From assembly GCA_009760885.1 (NCBI GenBank), contig CM019702.1, positions 49,895,925-49,959,924 on the forward strand: a stretch of 64,000 bases of DNA, read 5' to 3'. Below, in pieces: positions 11,485 through 21,339 of this stretch. This DNA is from Achatina immaculata. Taxonomy: Eukaryota > Mollusca > Gastropoda > Stylommatophora > Achatinidae. Under the pieces are notes generated by a model. The model worked only from the letters and a program-made list of their open reading frames with translations. It was not told where the DNA came from and did no database searches. Both the position numbers and the translations under genes were made by a program. The first letter of the stretch is position 1, and each line of letters begins with the position of its first letter.

Positions 11485-12837
11485 CCAGATTATCATTGTT
11501 AAAATACCCAAAAAAAAAGGCAACCTTAGTGACTGTAACAACTGGAGAGGAGTAACCTTAATATCAGCTGTGTCAAAAGAATTTTGCAAGGTCATTTTGA
11601 ATAGACTTAAAGATATAGTGGTAACTGCAATGAGAGAAGAACAAGCAGGATTTCGAAAAGGGAGAAGCCGTCTCGACCAGATCTTTATTCTCAGATTAAT
11701 ACTTGAAGAACACATTGAAAAGCAGAAACCATTAATACTGAACTTCATAGATTTTAAAAAGGCATTTGATAGCATACACAGAGATTCATTATGCAGAATT
11801 TTAAGTCTATATGGAATACCATCTAAAATTGTCAACATCATTAAGGAATTATACAACGGATATGTTTGTGCAGTCAAGACAGAAGAAGGGATGAGTGAAT
11901 GGTGTCAGACTGAAACAGGGGTGAAACAAGGATGTATACTGTCTCCTTTACTTTTTGGGATTACAATAGACTTCATAATGAAAAAATGTTGCACAGGTAA
12001 CACAGGTATTGACTGGGTACATGGGACCCAACTAAAAGATCTTGATTTTGCTGATGACATAACCCTTATCAGTAATAATATGAATTCCATGCAAGAAAAA
12101 ACAGATAGCCTGTCTTCAATGGCTAGCAAAATAGGACTTGAAATTAACAAGGACAAAGCATAAATAATGAAAATGCCCATTAATCAAAATGGAAAAATAC
12201 ACATAGAAGGGACAGATATTGAAGAAGTCAATCAATCTGCATACCTTGGCAGCTACATAGACCATTATGGTGACACTAGAAAGGAAGTTAGGATCAGAAT
12301 TGCAAACGCAGCATCAATCTTCAAGAATCTTGAGAACATATGGAATTCAAAAGTTATAAGCACAAAAACCAAGTTAAGACTGTTCAATTCAAATGTAATA
12401 TCCACCCTCATTTATGCATGCGAAAGCTGGAAAACAAATGAAGAAATAGACAAGAAAGTACACTATTTTGAACAAAAATGCATAAGGAAAATACTCGGCA
12501 TCAAGTGGAACGAATTCAAGAAGAATGCACAGATACGACAGATGACTGAACAACAACCAGTCTCATGGGTGATCAGGAAAAGGAGATGGACATATGTTGG
12601 TCACTTGATGAGAAGAAATGATCAGAGAATCCCAAAACAAGCTATCAAGTGGAACACAACAGGCCAAAGAAAAAGAGGCAGACCGCGTGAAACTCTGAAG
12701 AGAACATTGTTAAGAGAGGCCAAATTAACAGGCATAAAATCCCTTGATGAGGTTGAAAGACTCGCCGAAGACAGGAAAAATTGGCGAACTACTTTGCGAG
12801 CCCTATGTAACGTTTAACGGCACGGGAAGGATATAAG
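11485..12837 (+). mobile_element. RTE-B reverse transcriptase copy, 5'-truncated
   Basis: A non-LTR retrotransposon copy starting inside the reverse transcriptase domain, around IPKKKGNLSDCNNWRG at about 11500. It holds AGFRKGRSRLDQIF, the motif-A block DFKKAFDS, GVKQGCILSP, and the catalytic FADD at 12047-12058. A single TAA at 12161-12163 breaks the frame, which then continues uninterrupted from 12167 to 12817. The second part has the RTE-type C-terminus: YACESWKT, then RRRWTYVGHLMRR-like and RGRPRETLKRT segments. It ends with AACGGCACGGGAAGGATATA and a TAAGATA tail. With one nonsense codon and an intact catalytic site this is the freshest RT in the window. The endonuclease domain is missing. 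Confidence 0.85.
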
Positions 12838-12962
12838 ATATAAGAGTAGTCATCCATCTCTATTAACAGCCGCAATAGTCATCCATCTTATTAACATCCA
12901 GCAATAGTAATCCATCATATTAATATCCAGCAATAGTCATCCATCTTATTAACATCCATAGA
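12838..12962. repeat. 29-bp satellite, right part, about 4 units
   Basis: The units read AGCAATAGTCATCCATCTTA then TTAACATCC, with point changes. It is continuous in sequence type with 11441-11484. Confidence 0.75.
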
Positions 12963-13850
12963 CCTTGATATCTTTCTTCAACATCTTCGTGGAAACGTTC
13001 TCCTTGCTCCTCGCTTTCTGCGCCAAGATTTTCTGGGGGAAAGGTTCAAATGCGAGTTCAAGAAATGAAGTTTTAAACTTATTCAACATCCGAAATGTTT
13101 AAAATTTGTTTCCAGCATGTTTTCTACAGTGATTACATAGTCACAGTCATTTTTATTTCTTAAGGAACTTATTAACCATATTTTTTAAAGCTGTCCAAGA
13201 AGCATACTTAGAACTTTCAAGTCTCCACATATCACCCATTCATAACCAGCATATTTTATCTTTGTGAGGACGAGTTCTAACTTCTCATAAATTTCTTTCA
13301 GGTTGCGCAGAATGATGGTTAGGTTTGTCATTTGCATGTCCCTAGCGGAACTTTGCCTCTCTAACAGCTCTGCTGTAGTGTAGGCCTCATGGTTGTAAGC
13401 AAGATGCTCTGCTGCTGACTATCAATGATGTCTTGCAACCATCTTCGCCTTGGTCTTCCTCTTCTTCTTTTTCCCATTATGTACCCTTCCAAGATGGTCT
13501 TCTCTAAATTCTCATGACGTTTAATATGTCCAAAATATTTAAATTTTCTCTAGTTAATCCTCTTTACTAGCCACCCTTCTTCAATACTAAGTTTTTCTAG
13601 TATGGATATATTTGTTCTTTTTTGTGTCCATGATATTTGATGAAATCTTCTGTAGCATTTGCATTCAAAGGCATTTATGTGTTTCTCAGCTGTTTTGTTA
13701 AGTGTCCAGGTCTGACAGGCATATGTTGCGATGAGAATGATGCATGCCTTTAAACAATCGATAGGTACCGAAAAAAATCTATCCTCAATGTTGAGTGAAA
13801 CAGCTTTTAGACTTTGTTTAAAGCTGTCATGAAAAGTCTCCATTCATCTA
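12950..13850 (-). pseudogene. decayed member of a multi-copy invertebrate protein family
   Basis: Minus-strand translation in three short frames gives, in order: FHDSFKQSLKAVSLN and RFFSVPID (13843-13760); after the nested RTE, LKEIYEKLELVLTKIKYAG and WVICGDLKVLSML (about 13320-13210); then NMVNKFLRNKNDCDYVITVE (about 13180-13130), SLKLHFLNSHL, and NLGAESEEQGERFHEDV with EERYQGLW (about 13025-12960). I recognise this block order from a multi-copy family of uncharacterised invertebrate proteins whose conserved phrases are EEQGERFH and ICGDLK. I cannot name its function; multi-copy occurrence suggests a mobile origin. It has stops, frameshifts, an internal deletion after ICGDLKVLSML, and an RTE-A insertion at 13331-13758. 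Confidence 0.6.
13331..13758 (-). mobile_element. RTE-A 3' fragment nested in pseudogene
   Basis: Minus-strand RTE-A C-terminus (TYACQTWTLNKTAEKHINAF, then ISWTQKRTNISIL) ending at CATTTGCATGTCCC on the plus strand. It splits the ICGDLK-family pseudogene between its SVPID and LKEIYEK blocks. A long ORF that runs from the pseudogene into the RTE is an accidental fusion. Confidence 0.75.
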
Positions 13851-13954
13851 TTATTTAATTAATTTCACATTTTTGAGTTAGCGAGGTTCACTGCAGTACA
13901 TTTAAGTCACCATCCTGTGAAAAGTAGGGAGTAAAACTTATGTTGCCTACTTCT

Positions 13955-14305
13955 GTAACAACTAACAAATGTTCCACCTTTCCAACAACAAACAGATGTT
14001 CCACTTTTCTAACAGCAAACAGATGTTACACTTTTCTAACAGCAAACAGATGTTCCACCTTTCTAACAGCAAACAGATGTTCCACCTTTCTAACAGCAAA
14101 AGATGTTACACCTTTCTAACAACAAACAGATGTTACACCTTTGTAACAGCAAACAGATGTTACACCTTTCTAACAACAAACAGTGTTCTACTTTTCTAAC
14201 AGCAAACAGATGTTCTACCTTTCTAACAACAAACAGATGTTCCACCTTTCTAACAACAAACAGATGTTCCACCTTTCTAACAGCAAACAGATGTTCCACC
14301 TTTCT
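13955..14305. repeat. 27-bp minisatellite, about 12 copies
   Basis: The unit TTCCACCTTTCTAACAGCAA plus ACAGATG runs head-to-tail with changes such as CAACAA for CAGCAA. One unit lost bases near 14100 and another near 14182. Because 27 is divisible by three, all frames stay open and produce repetitive ORFs on both strands that are not genes. Confidence 0.9.
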
Positions 14306-15189
14306 TTCTTTTAACTTTGATTTTAAGACCTCTGCAGAATCGGCAGGGTAATTTTAAATGTCTCATAAAATGATTGAGTTCACACTGAGTGAAGAGTTGA
14401 GAGCCCTGGCTTATTCACTAAAAGTCCGTATCACTTTTATCTGAATCAGAAGAACCAGTAGAAGAGAACCTTCTAAACTCTCAAGCACTCTCCTGAGTCA
14501 GACTGAAAAGCACCTGACAGTGTAACCTTGGTTAAATCAGAGTCTTAGTCAGATTTGCTTTCTCAACTCTGACAACTGTTTCTCCTTTATATTGTCTAAC
14601 ACACTGACTATCGCTTCTAAATCTTTAGTACGTCTCTTTCTTTCTTTCTCTCATGCTCTATCTCTCTCTCTCTCTCTCTCTCTCATTCGCCCTCGAAATT
14701 TCTTTCTCCCTCTGGCTTCTGTTTTGCTTCCTTCTCTCTCACTCTCTACTCTTCCTCTACCCAAAATAAAAATATATTTTTAAAACACTGACTTTTTCAA
14801 TATAATAGTTGCAATACATTTCAAAAAGTTCTTGGGAGACCCTCCTCCCTATATGTGCGACTGCCACATTTCACAGGTACTACAACACGAAACAGGTTTT
14901 TTTTGTGGTCATCCAGGGCACAGAAAAAGCGACCAGATTCAATTGAATAATTTCAGATCTAATCCTGCATAGTCAGTAATACAACACCAAACAAAAAAAA
15001 ACTGAAAAGATGTTTAGATAAGACTAAAGTTGTAAAAAAGAAAAGAAAATTTAAATCTGGAACATATAAATATATACAATTATCACTTGGTATAATACAA
15101 TTGAATTTGGACGCGAAGAATATGTTTGAAAATGTTTTAATAGAATAACATAATTCTTGCATGTTGATGAATACAATAAAAAAAATTCT
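14306..15189. other. intergenic with CT microsatellite
   Basis: A CT-rich microsatellite occupies about 14635-14690. Nothing else is recognised. The 86-codon minus ORF at 14959-15219 is AT-driven. Confidence 0.5.
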
Positions 15190-15525
15190 ACAAATATCAT
15201 GGACACAAAAAAAAAACAAATATATCTATACTACAAGAGCTTAATATTGAAGAAGGCTGGCTAGTAAAAAGGATTAAAGAGAGAAAACTTAAATATTTTG
15301 GACACAAACGTCATGATAATTTAGAGAAGACCGTATTGGAAGGATATATAATGGGAAAAAGAAAAAGAGGAAGACTAAAACGAAGATGGCTGCAAGACAT
15401 CGTTGACGATCTGTAAATGGATGCCGCAGCAGCAGGCCATCTTGCTCACAACCGAGAGGCCTACAGGAGAGCTGTTTGGGAGGCAAAGTTCCGCAAGGGA
15501 CATGCAAATGAATGAATAAATGATG
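15190..15525 (+). mobile_element. RTE-A 3' fragment
   Basis: Plus-strand C-terminus of RTE-A, from TNISILQELNIEEGWLVKR-like sequence through the GKRKRGRLKRRW-like region, ending GGGACATGCAAATGAATGAA at about 15500-15520. There is an in-frame stop before the terminal segment. 5'-truncated to about 330 bp. Confidence 0.8.
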
Positions 15526-15616
15526 AATAAATTATTCATTAAACTGTTTGCTTAAGTCTGAACACGAGATGGCGTTTTAAAGTGGTGAAAAAATAGCAGT
15601 CATTGAGTGATCACGA

Positions 15617-15617
15617 G

Positions 15618-15648
<31 letters not shown>

Positions 15649-17440
15649 CCATCATCATCATCACGATGTGCCGTGCTGACTGGCGTTGGCTATTATGCTT
15701 CTCCAGAGTACATGATCCTTCATGGAGGTCATCAGCTCAGTTGGTGATCTCCTCTCACACCATCTCGTCAGACTGTCCAGTATCATTTCTCTTGGTCTTC
15801 CTTTGGATCTTCTTCCTTCTGTTTTTCCTGTTTTTATAATATTGTCAATGCCCCTCTTCTCATTGCATGTCCTGTGAAAGTACATTGTCTCTCTCTTATT
15901 TTTCTAACAAGATTTTTTTTTTCTCTCCAGCTCTTCTCATACATTTTTCATTAGTTATTTTTGCTGTCCAGGAAATTCGCAACAATATTCTAATAAACCA
16001 CATTTCTAATGTTACAATGATATTTGTGCAGACCTGTCTATTGTCCATGGTTCACTTCCATATAATAAGATAGGTTTAATATAGCATTTTAGTACTCGTT
16101 TTCTAACATTCATTGATAAGGATGTTTTGGCTAATATGTTTCTCATTCTCTGAAATGCAGTCTTTACTTGGACTATTCTGTTCCTAATTTCTGTTCCGCA
16201 TTTCCCATCTGAAGTTATTACTGCTCGAAGGTATTTGAACTTCTGCACCTGCTTTAGAATAATTCCGTTTAATTATATACTGCATTTTGGTGGATTCTGT
16301 TTCTTAGTTATAAGCATAGTCTCTGTCTTTTTGATGTTCAAAGTAAGGCCTTTCTGTTCACTTTCTTTGGCGACTTTATCCACGAGATTTTGCAGGTCTT
16401 GTTGGTTCTCGGCTATCAGTACTGTGTGGTCAGCATACCGAAGGTTGTTAATATTGTATCCTCCAATTGTTATACCTTGTTCTGTTAAGATCGTTCTTAG
16501 AATATTCTCTCTGTACAGGGAAAAAAGGTCTTGAGATAGTACACATCCTTGTGCACCCACTGTTTTATAGATTGATGTTTTCCAGTTTTATTTTCAACTC
16601 GAATTGCTGTTTCTTGCTGCCAGTATAGATGTTTTACAATCCACAGGTCTTTGCTGTCTATATTGATGTCTTCAAGCATTTTAATAATTTCATTATTTTT
16701 CACCTTGTTAAATGCCTTGGTGTAATCAATGAAGTATAAACAGATATCTTTTTGTACTTCTAACGCTCTTTCTGTTAGTGTTGGTAGAGCATAAATGGCA
16801 ATATATGTTCCATTTCCTTCAACAAATCCGAACTGTTCATCTGCTATTTCCATTTTTATCTTTATTCTTGTTCGTCTCATAATAATTCCCAGAAGTAGTT
16901 TTGTTATGTGACATGAGAGGCTGATAGTCCTCTGGTCATCACATTCCTTTGCATCTGGTTTCTTTGTTAGTGCTATAAACGTGGATTTAAGCAGGTCACT
17001 GGGCATATAACCACTGTTGTAAATGTTATTCAGTAACTTGGTTATTATTTTTATTCCTCTAGTGCCTCTAATTCTTCTATTGTTATATTATCAATTCCAA
17101 TCGCTTTTTCTTTCCTCATGTGAATGATGGCATTTATGATTTCATCTTCATGTATTGGTGGTCCATCACAGTTTTCAGTATATGGTGTTATTTCTGGTCT
17201 TTCAGCTCCATATCTACTCTGTCCACCTGTCCATAATGTCTTCTTTTCTCATTAACATTTTACCTTCTTTTGATTTCAGACATCCTGTGGTATATTTTGT
17301 CTTCCTGCCCGTGAGTTCACTAATTCGTTTGTGCATATTTTTGCTGTCTTTATTATGGGAGTCCTCTGTTTGTCTGCACTGTTCATTTATCCACACTTCT
17401 TTTCTCTGCATTTGCGTCTTATTTCTTTATTTATCTTGCT
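15617..17440 (-). mobile_element. RTE-F copy, 5'-truncated, 1.8 kb
   Basis: On the minus strand, in order: a linker (MQRKEVWINEQC, SELTGRKTKYT) at 17411-17214; RT blocks starting LKSTFIALTKK and containing FIDYTKAFNKV at 17006-16497; GAQGCVLSQDLFSLY and YADH at 16560-16273; FKYLRAVITSDGKCG and LLYGSEPWT at 16248-16012; and the C-terminus GRRSKGRPREMILDSL at 15885-15661. It ends in an (ATG)n tail at 15617-15665. At least three frameshifts are present. The catalytic YADD reads YADH, so the RT is inactive. The endonuclease domain is absent. Confidence 0.85.
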
Positions 17441-18233
17441 ATGTTTCACGAGAACATGTCTGTTAAAATGATTAAAGGGAAGAAATTGATGGGTTTTCCT
17501 TGCGTATAATCAGTACTGGCATGTTCAGAGAAAGAACGGGATAAAGAATAAAGGAAACATAATTCAAAAACACGTTCATAAAAAAAAAATAATAAACCTT
17601 CTGCAGATTTATAAACTCTATTCAGTGTAAAATCTTAAAATTTCAACCTTTTTGGGGGATGGGGGTGGGGGTGGGGGGGGGGGGGAGGAGATCCTGTTGT
17701 ATCAGACTACTGTCAGAAAGGTCCGAACACTGAATCAGGTATCCACAAAAATTCAGAACACGGCAGTCCAGAGAACTGACTAGAAGAAAGAAATGTTGAA
17801 GAGGATATGAAAGGAATTATATGATGTAAGCTATTTTATATTTTAACGTGTCCTTTTATGATTCGGTGGTGCTTAAAATACTATTTCCAGCAGGAGAGAA
17901 TTTTCTTAGAGTCCTTTCCCATTTTATTATCACTCATTGATTGCTGCCACATTCTAGAAGAGTGCCACAAAGTGACAACAGCGTTGTTCCACTCTAATGT
18001 ATTTTGTGTGTAAGAATAATACAATCTAATTTTGTTACGTTATCTACGAGTATAAATAATAAAGGTTAATGGTCGTCTCCTTTACATGAATGCATGTATT
18101 ATGAGTTATTAAACGATAGCTACAAACAGAATTTTCCTTCACATTAGCACGAATTGTATCATACGAACGGAAATTTTGACAATATCTAATTAGTGACACC
18201 TGAAATACTAGCCCTGTTTCTTCTAACATAATG
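17441..18233. other. intergenic with G-quadruplex-prone run
   Basis: At about 17653-17690 four or more G-runs of at least four bases occur within 40 bp on the plus strand. No gene signature elsewhere. Confidence 0.5.
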
Positions 18234-18343
18234 CAGAGACATCTAAATGTCATCGATGCAGACTTATCGATTCTGTGTCACAAACTTGCAGAGACATCTA
18301 AACGTCATCAATGCAGACTTATTGATTCTGTGTCACAAACTTC
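18234..18343. repeat. 55-bp direct repeat, 2 copies
   Basis: GCAGAGACATCTAAATGTCA (18234) recurs at 18289 with a few substitutions. The two 55-bp units are adjacent. From 18344 to 18930 there is nothing I recognise. Confidence 0.8.
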
Positions 18344-18930
18344 AGCACCAAATTTGCATCAGATCAATTCTGTTAAGAACTTGATTTTATTACGAAGTAA
18401 GGTAACAGGTGATCGCATTTTTCTGTGACCGGAATCAGCCTTCCATTAAAAAAAAACAGGAAAGCACTTATTGTTCATTATTGTATTACTGTTTCTGTAA
18501 TTTCATTATAAAAGTCAATAATATAAACGATAGTCTAAATATGCAGAAATGTAAGAAAATCTCTAATGATTTATGATTTATACATACTTAGCACGCTTTC
18601 TCTTCTCGGGTTGCCATCTTTTAAACTTTTACCATCCAGCAGGTCTTTGCTCTTTTTTTCTTCTGCAAGCTTATCTATATGAGAATTCATTTTTTTTTTT
18701 TGAGTCGAAATTATTGGTAACTATCTTCATTATTTCAATGCTCCACAGCTTAATATAATATCAACTTTCACTATCCACATGAAATCTCCAGATATAACAC
18801 TAATGCTATGTGATGTTTCGCCATATTAGCAGTAAGGGCAGCTAATTTAGATGAGCAACAAAAACAAATCTTGTTGCTTAATATTGTAAGTTTCGGAAAA
18901 TTCCGTATTGCTATTATTATAACGTGTCCA

Positions 18931-19147
18931 TACTTATCTTATCTTATCTTATATCCTTCCCGTGCCGTTAGACGTCACATAGGGCTCGCAAAGTAGTTCG
19001 CCAATTGTGCCTGTCTTCGGCGAGTCTTTCAACCTCAACAAAGGAATTTATGCCTGTTAACTTGGCCTCTCTTAATAATGTTCTCTTCAGAGTTTCACGC
19101 GGTCTGCCCCTTTTTCTTCGGCCTGTTGTGGTCCACTTGATAGCTTG
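18931..19147 (-). mobile_element. RTE-B 3' fragment
   Basis: Minus-strand RTE-B C-terminus (RGRPRETLKR-like) with TATCCTTCCCGTGCCGTTAG on the plus strand marking its end and TCTTATCTTATC as the tail. The 60-codon plus-strand ORF across it is an antisense shadow. Confidence 0.75.
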
Positions 19148-19410
19148 TCCATACTACAAGGACTTAATATTGAATAAGGTTGGCTAGTAAAGAGAATAGA
19201 ATCAAACAGAGAAAATTTAAATATTTTAGGAAAAAATTATACATCATAAGAATTTAGAGAAGACAGTCTTGGAAGTATACATAGTAGGAAACAGAAAGTG
19301 AGGAAGACGAAGGCGAAGACGGCTGCAGGACATCCTTGATAATCAGCATATGGATGCATCAGCAGCAGGGCATCTTGCTTACAACCGAGAAGCCTACAGG
19401 ACATCACTTA
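19148..19410 (+). mobile_element. RTE-A 3' fragment upstream of receptor 2
   Basis: Plus-strand RTE-A C-terminus from the ELNIE-like segment to the NREAY segment, with stops, ending near 19410 without a clear tail. It directly abuts the opposite-strand RTE-B fragment and lies about 145 bp before the receptor 2 start, so it may contribute to that gene's 5' flank. Confidence 0.7.
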
Positions 19411-19553
19411 ATGTTTAAGTTTTAGTTGCACAAACCCTTAGACACTCGTTGATCGTGATAAAGAGTTCAGAGTTTTTGGAGAAGACATCAGATACATACT
19501 CCAATAAATTGCAACCTATAAGCGTGAAGTCCTTTCCTAGTTCTACTTATACC

Positions 19554-20672
19554 ATGGCTAATTTTACTGTGGCATTCACATATTTGAAAGACGTGCCTTC
19601 ACCATTCGTTTTTTATATGAGTCAAGAAATGTATTTTTTCATAATGTATATAAGCTTAGGTATTGTTTGTCAGTCCATAGCCGTGTTTGGATTGATAACA
19701 AATGTATTAAACATCATTGTCTTCGCCACACAAGGTTTTATAGAAACAATAAACATCAGTCTTCTAGCTCTGACATTGTCCGATCTACTTTCTCTGATAT
19801 CTATAATATGGAGTAACGTTTGTTACACAACAATATTTCGAGTGAACATTAAAACGTTTGACACAGAAGACGTCCAACTCATTACTGGAGGTTGGCCACA
19901 CGTGACCTTCACCAGGACGACAGGGTGGATAACCGCCTTCATCAGTTTTGAGAGATGCTTGTGTGTTATTCTCCCATTGAAAGTCAAAACTATCTTCACC
20001 ACAAAAAGAAACATTGTTACTATGGTAACAATTTTTGGAGTAACAATGGGGTGTGCGTCTTTAGCTTACGTTTTACTGGGATTTGGTTGGAAATTCTATC
20101 CAGACAGAAATATGACTTTAATTGGAATTATTGATAACCTGGACGACTACGCTGAGCGAGTGACATACGCAGTCGGTTACGCCGTCAACGGAGTTGTGAT
20201 TCCTGTCTCAGCGTTCTTGATGGTAGTTACCTGTACAACCATTCTTGTGGTTAAACTGAACCAGAAAGCAGTCTGGAGAAAATCTAACTCGTGCAACCTA
20301 AATCCGACTGCCACACAGGCAAGGGAAATAAAGAATCAAAGGGTTGCGAAGATGGTCGTGTTGTTATCTGTTATATTTATTGCCTGTTTTATTCCGGCCG
20401 TCGTCATCTTTATAGCAGCTTGCGTGGAACCACAACTGAATTATTCTGGATGCTATAAGCATATATTTATGGTTGCCCTTTCCGTTTCATTCACTGCAGA
20501 AGTTTTCAATTCCAGCACTAACATTTTTGTCTACATGGCAATGAGCTCTAAGTACAGAAAGACGTTTAAGTCATTTTTCAGAATATACCGCTTCTCAGAA
20601 ACTTCTCGCTTCTCGCTAACTAGTAAACTATACACAGTGACTTGCAAAAAAATCTCTGCATCAAGGTTCTGA
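19554..20672 (+). CDS. candidate chemosensory receptor 2, rhodopsin-like GPCR
   Basis: Single-exon seven-helix receptor of 372 residues. The frame is open from 19449, but I place the start at 19554: its context TACTTATACCATGG and the following FTYLKD match the starts of receptors 3 and 4. N3-F-T is a glycosylation sequon. Approximate helices: TM1 32-58, TM2 67-92 (SDLL), TM3 112-140 (GWITAFISFERC), TM4 153-176, TM5 206-233, TM6 265-289 (CFIPAV), TM7 303-328 (NSSTNIFVY). ECL2 carries DDYAERVTYAV, shared with receptor 4. The C-tail is about 20 residues longer than in receptor 4, including SRFSLTSKLYTV. It lacks the canonical TM3 and ECL2 cysteines. Role inferred as chemosensory from the family; ligand unknown. 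AATAAA at 20770-20775 may be its polyadenylation signal. Confidence 0.87.
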   Translation: MANFTVAFTYLKDVPSPFVFYMSQEMYFFIMYISLGIVCQSIAVFGLITNVLNIIVFATQGFIETINISLLALTLSDLLSLISIIWSNVCYTTIFRVNIKTFDTEDVQLITGGWPHVTFTRTTGWITAFISFERCLCVILPLKVKTIFTTKRNIVTMVTIFGVTMGCASLAYVLLGFGWKFYPDRNMTLIGIIDNLDDYAERVTYAVGYAVNGVVIPVSAFLMVVTCTTILVVKLNQKAVWRKSNSCNLNPTATQAREIKNQRVAKMVVLLSVIFIACFIPAVVIFIAACVEPQLNYSGCYKHIFMVALSVSFTAEVFNSSTNIFVYMAMSSKYRKTFKSFFRIYRFSETSRFSLTSKLYTVTCKKISASRF

Positions 20673-21339
20673 TTTTGTTTTCTTATGCAAATCATCTATT
20701 TCAAGTATTAAGAAAGTATTAACTTTTAACTTGAATTGAATTGTTTATTGTCCTATTAACTGTCTGTAAAATAAATTGTGAAACAGGATAAAGCGTACAG
20801 TTAGTATCGATTTTTTAAAGTTCCTACAAAGAGTAGCAATGAATAGCATTGACTTCTGAGAAAAGATATCAAGGAAGTATTGTCGACGATCTACAACATT
20901 AATTTTATTAAGACGGCACCACCTTTATTAAAACTTCAAGATTTTACGGTGATCAAAGATGACAACTCGCACATTCCATGAATTTAAACATTTCTCGTCA
21001 TCCCGCTGCGTCCACCTTGAAGGTATTTTTACCTTCATATGATCAGAATATCTCACTCACATACAACACCATTTAGTGAAGAAAGGAAAGAGATTGTGAG
21101 CTTTATGTCATTTTCTATGCATTTTCTGTCACATTATATAAACAAGGAAGAAAGTGAAACAGTCTTATCGATGCTCGTCTTTTGTATTTCTTCTCAGCAA
21201 ACGTCAGCAAGCAATATTAGCCAACTTGAAATGCAATAATAACAATATGAAAACAATATGCAAATAGCTTTTTAAAAATATAACAAAGACAATGATATTT
21301 CGGTAAAAATGTTTAGAGAGGAATGCGTCTAAAAGTTAT
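20673..21339. other. 3' flank of receptor 2
   Basis: Holds a candidate AATAAA polyadenylation signal at 20770-20775. Otherwise AT-rich with no feature seen. Confidence 0.45.

Noticed and set aside
13969..14351. ORFs of 69-82 codons on both strands with nine-residue repeats
   Set aside because: They are produced by a 27-bp minisatellite whose period is divisible by three; both strands and several frames are open alike.
19449..19553. Upstream ATG of receptor 2 giving 407 residues
   Set aside because: The extra 35 residues have no counterpart in receptors 1, 3 and 4, whereas ACCATGG at 19554 aligns with their starts.
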